DNA from: an uncultured Saprospiraceae bacterium
GTDB lineage: Bacteria > Bacteroidota > Bacteroidia > Chitinophagales > Saprospiraceae
Length of the DNA stretch: 61,542 nucleotides
NCBI GenBank assembly: GCA_937959275.1
Contig: CALGLU010000125.1
Coordinates: 1-61,542 of the forward strand
Direction: 5' to 3'
The notes below the pieces were generated by a model. It made no database searches. It saw only the letters and a program-made list of their open reading frames with translations, and had not been told where the DNA came from. Within the stretch, counting starts at the first letter, position 1; each line of letters starts with the position of its first letter. Shown piece by piece: positions 43,340 to 52,454 of this stretch. Both the position numbers and the translations under genes were made by a program.

Positions 43340-44396
43340 ATTACCAATTATAGTACTTAATTGGAATGGCTTAGAAGATACTAAGGAGTGTATAGAGTCT
43401 CTTCTATCTCAGTCTTACTCATCCTACCACATCTATCTGGTAGATAATCATTCTGACAATCTCGAAGGTCAATCACTCGCCTCTTTATACCAAGACAATG
43501 ACCAAATTAGTGTCATATTGAACGCGGAGAACCTTGGATTCACCAAAGCGCATATTCAGATCTATAACGACATCATTGTTCAGTTATCTGATGCTAAATT
43601 TCTATGCCTCTTAAACAATGATACATTTGCTGACCCTAACTGGTTGCATGAACTAACTAAAGCCGCTGAAGAAAACGATGCAGATATTGTCTCCTCAAAA
43701 ATGATCCAATACTTCAACAGAGACAAAATGGATAATGCTGGTCACAAAATGCTAAATACTGGTGAAATCATACCAATTGGACATGGCGAGGCAACAAACA
43801 AGTATAAAGACAGCTTTGAAAATATGGGAGCGTGTGCTGGAGCATGTCTTTATCGAATGGATATGCTTAAGCAAATTGGATTTTTCGATCCTCATTTTTC
43901 TACTGGTTATGAAGATGCAGAACTCGGATTAAGGGCAATCGTGGCCGGTTATAAAGCTGTATATTGCCCAAAAGCTATAGTGTACCATAAGATGGGGCAA
44001 TCAATTAAAAAAATATTTGATGAATCGTATAGCTTAATGATCCAAAACTCTATTCTCTACTCATATTTCAAACTTGTACCAACATTTAACATTATCATAG
44101 CCATACCCTCATTTATTTTCAAGTATGCTAGCATGTTTGTAATCGATATCCTATTTTTTAGAATCAAATATTTAAAAATTATAGTAAAATCATTAAATAA
44201 CCTTTGGTCAAACAGACATTATATTAGAAATAGTCGAACGAAATTTTATAATTCTACAAAAGAACCAATCTCAACATTTGATTTAAGTCGCAAGCTACAG
44301 TTCTTCTTTTTGTTTGATGTGAAGCGGTTTTGGTCTCAGATTATCCTCAGAAAAAAGAACTCTTTCGACCAATATGGAACATCTGAAAGTAAATGA
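43332..44396 (+). CDS. GT2-family glycosyltransferase (rhamnosyltransferase-like)
   Basis: This 354-residue inverting GT-A enzyme has VLNWNGLEDTKECIESLLSQ at the start, LLNNDTFADPNWL (DxD region) and the TGYEDAELGLRAIVAGYKAVY (ED motif near 195-200), typical of the dTDP-rhamnosyltransferase-like branch. A hydrophobic segment near 250-275 suggests membrane association. The TTG start at 43332 overlaps the upstream lipoprotein gene by eight bases. Confidence 0.88.
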   Translation: MNKLPIIVLNWNGLEDTKECIESLLSQSYSSYHIYLVDNHSDNLEGQSLASLYQDNDQISVILNAENLGFTKAHIQIYNDIIVQLSDAKFLCLLNNDTFADPNWLHELTKAAEENDADIVSSKMIQYFNRDKMDNAGHKMLNTGEIIPIGHGEATNKYKDSFENMGACAGACLYRMDMLKQIGFFDPHFSTGYEDAELGLRAIVAGYKAVYCPKAIVYHKMGQSIKKIFDESYSLMIQNSILYSYFKLVPTFNIIIAIPSFIFKYASMFVIDILFFRIKYLKIIVKSLNNLWSNRHYIRNSRTKFYNSTKEPISTFDLSRKLQFFFLFDVKRFWSQIILRKKNSFDQYGTSESK

Positions 44397-44471
44397 ACAA
44401 AGAGTTATAAGATTTGTGGGCATTATAGTAGAATATACTAGCTAGACTCTTATTTTTGTAGAAAATTATCC

Positions 44472-44846
44472 ATGAAATATTTAAGGAATTTGATTTGGGG
44501 GGCTTTTTTAATCTCATGTATATGTTCTTGTAAAAATGAACCTAAAAGCCAAACACAAACATCTGAGCCAATTGTGTCTACAACTCCTAAGGCGAAAACA
44601 TCGAACGCAGACATTTACAGCCAACTCAATCTCTCGGATGAACAGAAGAAAGCGGCAGCAAACGTAGAAAGAAGATTCTTGAGAGCAAAAAGGAAGCTTA
44701 TAAAGGAGAAAAATTGGGCGGGTCCTGAAAATAGACCTAATAGAGCTAAACATAGTAGAGCTCAGAAAAAGGCATTCGATAGAGTCTTAGGTCCGAAATT
44801 GTCAAAACAATACTTAAAGCTATTAGAAGCTAAAAGCAAAAATTAG
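44472..44846 (+). CDS. Small basic Spy/CpxP-like lipoprotein (copy B)
   Basis: This 124-residue protein has a lipoprotein signal ending in ICSC (C20), a Thr/Ser/Pro-rich spacer, then a very basic helical segment starting YSQLNLSDEQKKAAANVERR. The LNLSxEQKK start matches the equivalent region of the copy-A lipoprotein, and both end in basic helices, so they look like diverged paralogues. It lies 75 bases after the GT2 gene and 33 before the next glycosyltransferase. No function can be assigned. Confidence 0.7.
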   Translation: MKYLRNLIWGAFLISCICSCKNEPKSQTQTSEPIVSTTPKAKTSNADIYSQLNLSDEQKKAAANVERRFLRAKRKLIKEKNWAGPENRPNRAKHSRAQKKAFDRVLGPKLSKQYLKLLEAKSKN

Positions 44847-44879
44847 TAATAATCTCAACGCAAACAGAAGTATTAATTT

Positions 44880-46331
44880 GTGAAGTTTATACAAAAGCTG
44901 TCTACTCTTTTTATTTATTGTTTTCAACATCCAGTTAAGACAATATCAAAAATAAGCTTAAAAAACATCAGAATACTTATAAATGCTGTCAAATACGAAG
45001 ATCAAGAAACTATACTTGAAAATTTTGCATCTTTAATAGGAGATGAAAAAAATAAAGTTTCACATAAAACTAATGTTTCACAACCAACAGAAAATAAAAC
45101 TCCGGCAGAGCCAATGATAAAAATGCCATCGTTTAAACGGAAAGAAGAAACTGAAGTCGAAAAGAAAAATTCATTCTACTCATTGTGGGATGATAGCTAT
45201 ATTGAAAAACATGTAGATTATCTTTCAAATTTTGAAGATCCACAGCAAAATGGCAAGAAATATGTCGCCATCATTGCCGATTTAAATTTACCACAATGTA
45301 AAAAATATAGGGTCTTACAAAAAATTGAAATCCTCAAAAGAAAGGGCATCATGTGCGATTTTAGCCATTGGCTTGATGTTCCAAGAAGTATTAATTTAAT
45401 GCAAAATGCTTCATCCGTAATTTTTTATCGTATACCATTCAGTAAATTAACCTCTAGCTATTTAGATGAAGCATCACGATTGAATCTAACAATTGGGTAT
45501 GATATTGATGATCCCATTTTTGATCAAAAAATATACAAATCAAATACTAATTTGGATTTTCTTGACCGAAATGAAAAAAACCAGTTATTAAATAATGCAA
45601 AACACTATGCCTCATTAATTCGACAATGTCACTTCTTAACTACGAGTACTCCATTCATGAAAGAAGTACTCTCTAAGTACACTAAAGCCAAAATCTACCT
45701 TTGGAGAAATCTGATGGATGCCCAGTCAATTAATGCTGCACATATTGCCAATCAGTTAATTGAAAAAAACCTTGATATTGACAATTTTGTGATAGGCTAC
45801 ATGTCTGGTTCTAGAGCGCATGAAGCAGATTTCAATATTGCCAGCGAAGCCATTGAATTTGTCATGGGAAAATACAAATATGTAGAATTTCATATTACGG
45901 GCTATGCAGAATTAGCTAATAAGCTAAAAAAGAAATATCCAAAGAGAATAAAACACATACCTTTTACTGACTACTATCAATATATGGAAGGTTTTATCAA
46001 TTATGATGTGAATATTATTCCTTTGGTCCAAAATCAATTTAATGAATGTAAAAGTGCAATTCGTTTTTTGGAAAGCTCCCTATTAGATGTTCCTAGTATC
46101 GTAAGCTATATCGGTGATTTCAAACACATTATCAAGAATAAAGAAACCGGAATTTTTGTGTATAAAAATTCTACATCTGAATGGATTTCTGCACTTGAAT
46201 GGAGCATAAACAATAAGCTTGCTTTAGGAGAAATTGGAACCTCATCAAAAATAGCAACTCTAAAGGAATATTCTTCGTTGTCCTATACGCAAGATTCTAT
46301 TAATCAGGAAATTTTTGATATTGAAATCTAA
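44880..46331 (+). CDS. GT-B glycosyltransferase-like protein
   Basis: This 483-residue protein has a GTG start. The first 110 residues are a lysine-rich helical extension of unclear role. From about residue 125 a GT1/GT4-like fold is apparent: AIIADLNLPQCKKYRV, the YDIDDPIFD motif (near 218), YMSGSRAHEADF at the start of the donor domain, and IPLVQNQFNECKSAIRFLE toward the end. The YDIDDP element is seen in glycan-cluster transferases that lack a standard EX7E. The sugar is unknown. It overlaps the next gene by 17 bases. Confidence 0.8.
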   Translation: MKFIQKLSTLFIYCFQHPVKTISKISLKNIRILINAVKYEDQETILENFASLIGDEKNKVSHKTNVSQPTENKTPAEPMIKMPSFKRKEETEVEKKNSFYSLWDDSYIEKHVDYLSNFEDPQQNGKKYVAIIADLNLPQCKKYRVLQKIEILKRKGIMCDFSHWLDVPRSINLMQNASSVIFYRIPFSKLTSSYLDEASRLNLTIGYDIDDPIFDQKIYKSNTNLDFLDRNEKNQLLNNAKHYASLIRQCHFLTTSTPFMKEVLSKYTKAKIYLWRNLMDAQSINAAHIANQLIEKNLDIDNFVIGYMSGSRAHEADFNIASEAIEFVMGKYKYVEFHITGYAELANKLKKKYPKRIKHIPFTDYYQYMEGFINYDVNIIPLVQNQFNECKSAIRFLESSLLDVPSIVSYIGDFKHIIKNKETGIFVYKNSTSEWISALEWSINNKLALGEIGTSSKIATLKEYSSLSYTQDSINQEIFDIEI

Positions 46332-47571
46332 TACGTTACTTTCAATCAATGTTTACTATTCACCCCAAAGCTTTGGTGGAGCTACAATTGTGGCTGAAGA
46401 AGTGAATGCAATATTAACCTCTGACTACATTTGGGATGTTATGGTCATCACCTCGTATAGAGATGATTCATGTATTCCATATCATATTAGAAAGTATAAA
46501 TCTAAGGGGGTTACAATTATTGCAATTAATTTACCGAAAGACCTGAGTTATGAAGACTTCTATATTAATGACAAAATAGCAGACATAATCTCAGATATAG
46601 CCATACGATTCAATCCATCGATCACACATATCCATTCAATTCAGACAATGGGTGCTAGTTTTATGAGAAATCTGTCTCTTTTTACTGAGACAAAAATCGT
46701 GTTGACTCTTCACGATTGTTGGTGGATCTGTGAGCGTCAATTCATGATCAACAGAGAAGGTCGTTATTGTTTTCAGCAGAAGATCGACCCAATGACTTGT
46801 ATGTACTGTGTAGATGATATCAATAGATATGAAAAGCGAAGCAAGTACTTGTCGATGATTTCTAAATATGTTGACATGTTTCTTTTTCCTAGTGACTTTC
46901 ATAGAGAACTACATATAACAAATGGCTACCCTGCTGAGAAGTGTTTTACAAATAAGAATGGGGTCCGTTTGCCTAATCCCGAATATAAGAAACAAAAGTC
47001 TCCTGTTATTCGATTTGGGTTTACTGGTGGTCCTGGCAAAATAAAAGGTTATGATCTCATTCTCAAAGTCTTCCAAGAAATTGAGTTAAACAATTATGAA
47101 TTAGTTGTCGTTGATGGGGCTAAAAATCTTGGTAAATCTTGGAGTCATGCTTTTAAAAATTCAAATATTAAAGGTAAAATTCGGATTATGCCTGCCTTTA
47201 CGCAGGACACAATGGACGACTTTTACAAGCATATAGATGTTTTATTATTCCCATCTCAATGGAAAGAAAGTTTTGGATTAACAGTACGAGAAGCTTTAGT
47301 AAGGAATATCTGGGTGATTTCAACTGATGGAGGAGGGACGACTGAAGATCTTGTCGACAATGAAAATGCATACATAATTCCAATATCTAGCAATACTGAT
47401 CACTTGAAAGAAGCCATATTTAAATGCATTGACAAAGAATGGGCTTTTTATGAGAATGAATATGCAGAAGATATCATCAGTTATCACAGGCAAGCTGAAA
47501 ACCTTTACAAACTGTATTTAAACTTACTGAATACAGAAGAAAAAGATCATCAACTAGCGCAAGAGGTATAA
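46315..47571 (+). CDS. GT4-family glycosyltransferase
   Basis: This 418-residue GT-B enzyme begins (TTG) within the 3' end of the previous gene. The N-terminal domain has SPQSFGGATIVAEEVN and LTLHDCWWICERQFM with several cysteines in the CMYCVDD region. The donor domain has GFTGGPGKIKGYD and the EX7E-type KESFGLTVREALVRN. Last gene of the operon; a sulfotransferase gene converges on it. Confidence 0.88.
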   Translation: MILKSNTLLSINVYYSPQSFGGATIVAEEVNAILTSDYIWDVMVITSYRDDSCIPYHIRKYKSKGVTIIAINLPKDLSYEDFYINDKIADIISDIAIRFNPSITHIHSIQTMGASFMRNLSLFTETKIVLTLHDCWWICERQFMINREGRYCFQQKIDPMTCMYCVDDINRYEKRSKYLSMISKYVDMFLFPSDFHRELHITNGYPAEKCFTNKNGVRLPNPEYKKQKSPVIRFGFTGGPGKIKGYDLILKVFQEIELNNYELVVVDGAKNLGKSWSHAFKNSNIKGKIRIMPAFTQDTMDDFYKHIDVLLFPSQWKESFGLTVREALVRNIWVISTDGGGTTEDLVDNENAYIIPISSNTDHLKEAIFKCIDKEWAFYENEYAEDIISYHRQAENLYKLYLNLLNTEEKDHQLAQEV

Positions 47572-47626
47572 GTAAAAGTGTATATATAACGTAGAATATT
47601 TTTGCCTGATTGAGGCGAAGGTTCGT

Positions 47627-47648
47627 TATCATAGCCGTTGTTATGATA
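47627..47648. terminator. Hairpin between convergent genes
   Basis: TATCATA (47627-47633) pairs with TATGATA (47642-47648) around an eight-base loop, in the 167-base gap between the stop codons of the GT4 and sulfotransferase genes. It has no long T-run, so a bidirectional terminator role is only suggested by location. Confidence 0.3.
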
Positions 47649-47738
47649 GCGGTTCTTCAACAAAGAGCAGGCAAAAGAAGGCAAGTTTTATATACTGCCA
47701 ACTTGTGCCTCTTGCACGAGCAGAGTCCACATAGATGT

Positions 47739-48581
47739 TTAAATGGAGGCATTCCAACTTTCTGGTATGCGCAAGTTCATTCTTTTCATATCTTCTAGTT
47801 CCTTCTGCACTAACTTTCGACTAACTTTTAGAAATGAATCAGGCATCTCCAAAGACTTGCTGGTATTTACTTTTTGAAACAACCTACTCTCATCAAAATT
47901 CATATGCGAAATGCCCAAAAACTCCTCTAATTCAAACAATTTTGTTTTAGGGTCCGCCGTAAAATCTTCAAAATAAACAACTTTAAAGTCCTCTTCGGAA
48001 AAGACTGATCGCATATTCTTAATATACTTTGTGTACGTAGCGTTCTCCCATATGAATTTCTTATTCAAGAAGAACTTATAGTCCGTTTCATTCCATTTTA
48101 TAAAATCTGTGCCTTTACCAGCAAATTGATGATGAAACTTGGTATGTGACCACAATCGAGAAATAGGATCCCTTAGAATGTAGATTAGCTTCACATTTGG
48201 ATATTTCTTACGCAAATCTGACCAATGATTCACCTCTAAATGAGCGCTCAAATTGCTAAAATCACAATTAAACTTTTTTTGCTTATTTAAAGAAAATAGG
48301 CGCTCATACCAAACAAAATCTTTGGGATTCTCCAAATACATCGCATACCATCTGGCAAGTTTCTTGTATACCCCAATATGATTTGTCGCATTAGGTCTTA
48401 ACCGATTTTTTGCTTGATTTAAACGATATTCGTCTCTTAACACATTATTATTGATATAATAATGATTTAGAAAATGAATCTCTTTTTCAGGGGTAAAATA
48501 AAGATCAGGATGCTTCTCTAACATACTATACAACCACGTTGTTCCCGCCTTCATGGCTCCTACAGACAAAAATAGATTCAT
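47739..48581 (-). CDS. PAPS-dependent sulfotransferase
   Basis: This 280-residue enzyme would transfer sulfate from PAPS to a carbohydrate hydroxyl. The 5'-phosphosulfate loop is GAMKAGTTWL (8-17) and the 3'-phosphate motif is YILRDPISRLWSHTKF (near 134-149), both in the heparan/O-antigen-type arrangement. EKEIHFLNHYY after the P-loop is typical of glycan sulfotransferases. It is a single-gene minus-strand unit between the ligase operon and the ABC exporter operon. A TACATTTG box on the minus strand (48629-48636) may be its promoter. Confidence 0.92.
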   Translation of the reverse strand: MNLFLSVGAMKAGTTWLYSMLEKHPDLYFTPEKEIHFLNHYYINNNVLRDEYRLNQAKNRLRPNATNHIGVYKKLARWYAMYLENPKDFVWYERLFSLNKQKKFNCDFSNLSAHLEVNHWSDLRKKYPNVKLIYILRDPISRLWSHTKFHHQFAGKGTDFIKWNETDYKFFLNKKFIWENATYTKYIKNMRSVFSEEDFKVVYFEDFTADPKTKLFELEEFLGISHMNFDESRLFQKVNTSKSLEMPDSFLKVSRKLVQKELEDMKRMNLRIPESWNASI

Positions 48582-48718
48582 ATATAGTTTATAAGGTAAT
48601 AATTAACGAAATTTGACACCTAGTCATACAAATGTATGGAATAAAATGATTTTGATAATAGAAGTCCCCTTAAATATAAGCCCTATTTTATCAAATTAGA
48701 TCAAACGTTAGCTTCAAC

Positions 48719-49519
48719 ATGTTAAATAAGCTTCTAAAGCCAATTATAAGTAGATTACCTGAAAACAATCGGATCGAACGGGTCTGGAAGCTGGCTCAAT
48801 TGGACTTCCGCAAACGTTATTATCATGATAATTTAGGTATCCTTTGGTCTATGCTTCGGCCTTTATTCCGAATCGGTGTATTCTATTTTGTATTCAAAAT
48901 AGTTACTAAATACGAGGTGATGCCAAATTATGGCTTATTCATCTTTAGTGGACTCGTATTCTGGGGTATCTTTGTCGAAGGAAGTAACAATGGGAAAGTA
49001 CTACTTAGAAAAAAACGATATCTCATTGAAAACATTCAATTTAATAAAATTGATTTATACATCTCAGATGCAGTAGCCAATTTTATTAGTTTTTTTATTA
49101 CTTTTCTAGCTTACACCGGAGTAGCATACTACGTTGGGATCAGATATGACTATACTATTTTCTATTTGATAATATTAATTATCAACCTGTACCTCATAAC
49201 TATGGGTACAGGAATGATTCTGGCAGTTTTGTACATATATGTAAAAGACATTAATCATCTTTGGGATATCATCCGGCTGTTTCTATTTTGGACATCTGGT
49301 GTGTTTTTAAGGGGTGAAAAATTTTTAGAATTCTTTCCACCTTTTCTATATATTAATCCATTAGTTGGCATAATGATGAATGTTAGGAATGTAATCTTCT
49401 TTATAGAACCAATAGATATAGAATTGTTAAGTTTTTGCTTCATTTATGGCATTGGTCTTTATCTTCTTGGTTATACAATATTCACCCGCTTTTCTGATTT
49501 GGCTTTAGAACGATATTAA
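48719..49519 (+). CDS. ABC-2 polysaccharide export permease (Wzm-like)
   Basis: This 266-residue permease has a cytoplasmic N-terminal helix with the RVWKLAQLDFRKRYYHDNLGILWSMLRPL segment (split across about 22-50), typical of Wzm/TagG/KpsM, and six membrane segments. It should form a homodimeric channel that moves the lipid-linked glycan across the inner membrane. The ATPase gene starts two bases after its stop, the usual wzm-wzt order. Confidence 0.93.
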   Translation: MLNKLLKPIISRLPENNRIERVWKLAQLDFRKRYYHDNLGILWSMLRPLFRIGVFYFVFKIVTKYEVMPNYGLFIFSGLVFWGIFVEGSNNGKVLLRKKRYLIENIQFNKIDLYISDAVANFISFFITFLAYTGVAYYVGIRYDYTIFYLIILIINLYLITMGTGMILAVLYIYVKDINHLWDIIRLFLFWTSGVFLRGEKFLEFFPPFLYINPLVGIMMNVRNVIFFIEPIDIELLSFCFIYGIGLYLLGYTIFTRFSDLALERY

Positions 49520-49520
49520 T

Positions 49521-50663
49521 ATGGGTAAAAAGGAATATGCGCTTAAAGTAAAAAATCTTAGTAAAACATTTTTCGTTCATGAAAAAGGATCACGATCAAT
49601 TAGGGATTCTATTTTACGATTTTATCAGCAAAAAGGTGAATTGAGAAAAATCGAGGCTTTAAATGACATTAACCTTGTAATCCCCAAAGGTGAATTCTTT
49701 GGAATTATTGGGAGGAATGGTAGTGGTAAATCGACTTTACTCCGACTTTTAATGGGATCCTTTAAAGCCGATACGGGAAGCACTATAAAAAGTAATGGTA
49801 AAATGATCCGCTTAGCTATGGGTCTAGGTTTTGATGGCAATCTCAGCGCTCGCGACAATATTTATATAAATGGTTCTGTCCTCGGTTTAAGCTTTAAAAA
49901 GATAGGCTCCATATTCGATGAAATTATTGAATTTGCTGAAGTTCAAAACTTTATAGATACTCCAGTAAAGCATTTTAGTAGTGGAATGGTTGCAAAGTTG
50001 AAATTCTCCATAGCTCGCTTTGCAGAAGCCGACATTTTGCTTATGGATGAACTATTTGGAGGTGTCGGTGATATTGCATTTGCTCACAAATCTCAAAAGG
50101 TATTTAAAGAAAACTTGCTTAAAGGTAAAACCATAATTTTAGTCTCTCACAGTCTCAACATAATTAAAAACAACTGTGATCGAGTTCTTCTTTTAGATAA
50201 AGGGAAACAAATTGCTATAGGCTCTCCAGATGAAGTAATCCCCATTTATGAAGAAATGTTTGAAGAGGAATTAAAAGAAAGAAATGAAGATATAAAGCTA
50301 AGACAAGAAGAGAGGAAGGCAATAAGAGTGCAGCTTAGAAATGAAAGACTTCTTGCAAAAAAAGAAGAAGTCGAAAAATATCAAAATGAAAGGAAAGCAC
50401 TTATTGAACAAGCTCGACAACAAAGAATAGAAGAACGTAAAAAACGAATCGAAGAATTAAAAAGATCAAAGGAAGAAGAACAAAAAAGAAAGGAGCAAGC
50501 ATGGAAAGCTAAGCAAGAGAAAAAAAAGAAAGAAATTGAAATTCAAAACTTGGAAAGAATAAAACTACAAAAAAGGCATAAACGTCTGATCCGTGTTTTG
50601 AAAAAAAGAGTAAATGATCTTGAAGATGAAGTCAAAACATTAAAAAATAAATATGAATCATAA
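49521..50663 (+). CDS. ABC exporter ATPase (Wzt-like) with long C-terminal coiled coil
   Basis: This 380-residue protein is the ATPase of the glycan exporter. Residues 1-235 form the nucleotide-binding domain: Walker A GRNGSGKST (64-72), signature HFSSGMVAKL, Walker B ILLMDELFGGVGD and the H-loop LVSHS. In ordinary Wzt proteins of this length the C terminus is a beta-sandwich that recognises the glycan end. Here residues about 245-378 are an uninterrupted, highly charged Lys/Glu/Arg-rich helix with heptad character and no beta structure. It overlaps the next sulfotransferase-like gene by 11 bases. Confidence 0.9.
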   Translation: MGKKEYALKVKNLSKTFFVHEKGSRSIRDSILRFYQQKGELRKIEALNDINLVIPKGEFFGIIGRNGSGKSTLLRLLMGSFKADTGSTIKSNGKMIRLAMGLGFDGNLSARDNIYINGSVLGLSFKKIGSIFDEIIEFAEVQNFIDTPVKHFSSGMVAKLKFSIARFAEADILLMDELFGGVGDIAFAHKSQKVFKENLLKGKTIILVSHSLNIIKNNCDRVLLLDKGKQIAIGSPDEVIPIYEEMFEEELKERNEDIKLRQEERKAIRVQLRNERLLAKKEEVEKYQNERKALIEQARQQRIEERKKRIEELKRSKEEEQKRKEQAWKAKQEKKKKEIEIQNLERIKLQKRHKRLIRVLKKRVNDLEDEVKTLKNKYES

Positions 50664-51453
50664 ACTAGTTGCTGTACTATGTGGAATGCCCTTTTCAGGT
50701 ACAACATTTCTAAGTCGAATCATTTGTGGCCACAAACAAATAGATGCTGGATTTGAATGCGGTATGCTATTCGAGAATACACCTCGCGAATTCAATAAAC
50801 GCAAAAAATTCTATAACTGGATGATGTCGCTAGACAGACCATATAATTGGAAACTCTCAGTAACAGAGATGTTGTATGTTTGCGATACTGACAACTTTTA
50901 CGAATCTTATGATAGAATTGTAGAAAAGTGTCACTTATATAATGATGAAGTTAATCGGATTATTGATAAGACTCCAGCTTACATTTACCGCCTCAGAAAT
51001 ATCATGACAAAGGTAGATAGGACTCCATTTATCGTTATCCAAAAAGATCCTGATTTCCAATACTATTCATATAAAAATAGAGATCGAACATTAGACGAAT
51101 TCACCGAATTGTATAAAAAACAAATAGAATCTTTAAATAGGGTTATGAATCGTCCTATTTTAAATAAGCGTTTACTCGTCATTAACTTTAAGGATCTTAA
51201 TGAACAACTAGAAGAATCAATTAAAAAAATATTTAATCATATTCAGAAATTCACATCACTTGAATATAGTCACGATTTAATGCTAGATGAAATCATTAAT
51301 AACACTACCCTAGACATTAAATCAAATCAGAAAAAACTTAGAAAGAAATTTAATTATGAGAAGGAAAAGCAACTATTTGATAAATCTTTCACTCCATTTG
51401 AAAAAGAAAGATTAAATCACTTAAGAGAGTTTTCGACATCCTTAAAATCGTAA
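50653..51453 (+). CDS. Sulfotransferase-like protein
   Basis: This 266-residue P-loop protein has GMPFSGTTFLSRII (11-24) as the 5'-PSB-like loop and IDKTPAYIYRLRNIM with VIQKDPDFQYYSY as the 3'-phosphate-like region, so it belongs to the sulfotransferase fold, although the motifs are atypical (K replaced by S in the loop). The ATG lies inside the wzt 3' end, so translation is coupled to the exporter. It might sulfate the glycan at export. Its last 37 bases overlap the convergent gmd gene. Confidence 0.75.
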   Translation: MNHKLVAVLCGMPFSGTTFLSRIICGHKQIDAGFECGMLFENTPREFNKRKKFYNWMMSLDRPYNWKLSVTEMLYVCDTDNFYESYDRIVEKCHLYNDEVNRIIDKTPAYIYRLRNIMTKVDRTPFIVIQKDPDFQYYSYKNRDRTLDEFTELYKKQIESLNRVMNRPILNKRLLVINFKDLNEQLEESIKKIFNHIQKFTSLEYSHDLMLDEIINNTTLDIKSNQKKLRKKFNYEKEKQLFDKSFTPFEKERLNHLREFSTSLKS

Positions 51454-52445
51454 TCCATCATAATATCAATTAGATCTTCAAACTTTGTTTCAGCTACCCA
51501 CCCAAGTTTTTCTTTTGCTTTGCTTGGATCGCCTAATAGTAAGTCAACTTCTGCTGGTCTATAAAATTTCTCTGAGATTTCTACATAGGTTTTACCAGTG
51601 TTCTTATCAACACCGATTTCATGTAAACCCTCACCTTCCCATTTCAAATCAACATTTATTTTCTTGAAGGCAATCTCAACAAATTCTCTAACTGAAAAAG
51701 TTTGGCCTGTTGCTAGCACATAATCATCAGGGATATCTTGCTGTAGCATTAAAAACATTCCGTAGGTATAGTCTTTTGCAAACCCCCAATCTCTTTTGGC
51801 ATCGATATTACCTAATGTCAATTTATCTGTAAGGCCATGCTTAATTCTTGCAATGGTGTTCGTAATTTTCTTAGTTACAAATTCAATACCTCTCAATGGC
51901 GATTCATGGTTAAACAGAATACCTGAACAAGCATACATGTCGAATGACTCCCTATAATTTTTGGTTATAAAATGCCCATACACTTTAGCTACACCATATG
52001 GACTTCTAGGATTCAACGGAGTCATTTCAGTTTGTGGAGTCTCTCGTACTTCACCAAACATTTCACTAGTTGATGCCTGGTAAAATCTACAATCTGGTTT
52101 CAGCATACGCAGCGCCTCTAGAAGTCTTAAAACTCCAATAGCATCTACTTGTGTTGTCAATAAAGGTTGATCAAACGATATTCCCACAAAACTTTGGGCT
52201 GCAAGATTATAAAGTTCATCAGGCTGAGTTCTTTGAATTGTCCTAAATATACTGCCTTCATCCAAGAGGTCCATATAAATATACTCAACGTCATTTTCAA
52301 TCCCTAAATGCTCAAGACGCCAATTATTTAAATCTACACGTCTTCTATCACATCCAATGACTTGATAACCATTATCTAATAAGTGCTTGGCCAAGTATGC
52401 GCCATCTTGACCTCTTATACCTGTTATAAGTGCTTTTTTTGCCAT
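51417..52445 (-). CDS. gmd: GDP-mannose 4,6-dehydratase
   Basis: This 342-residue extended SDR converts GDP-D-mannose to GDP-4-keto-6-deoxy-D-mannose, precursor of fucose, rhamnose, perosamine and others. The NADP site is GIRGQDGAYL (9-18), the catalytic set is T126/E128 in ASTSEMFG and Y150/K154 in YGVAK. Length is a little short but complete. The C-terminal 12 codons overlap a convergent gene. No fcl, rmd or per gene is recognisable in the window, so the final sugar is undefined; the SDR at 59426 is one candidate partner. Confidence 0.95.
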   Translation of the reverse strand: MAKKALITGIRGQDGAYLAKHLLDNGYQVIGCDRRRVDLNNWRLEHLGIENDVEYIYMDLLDEGSIFRTIQRTQPDELYNLAAQSFVGISFDQPLLTTQVDAIGVLRLLEALRMLKPDCRFYQASTSEMFGEVRETPQTEMTPLNPRSPYGVAKVYGHFITKNYRESFDMYACSGILFNHESPLRGIEFVTKKITNTIARIKHGLTDKLTLGNIDAKRDWGFAKDYTYGMFLMLQQDIPDDYVLATGQTFSVREFVEIAFKKINVDLKWEGEGLHEIGVDKNTGKTYVEISEKFYRPAEVDLLLGDPSKAKEKLGWVAETKFEDLIDIMMDYDFKDVENSLK

Positions 52446-52454
52446 AATTTTTTT

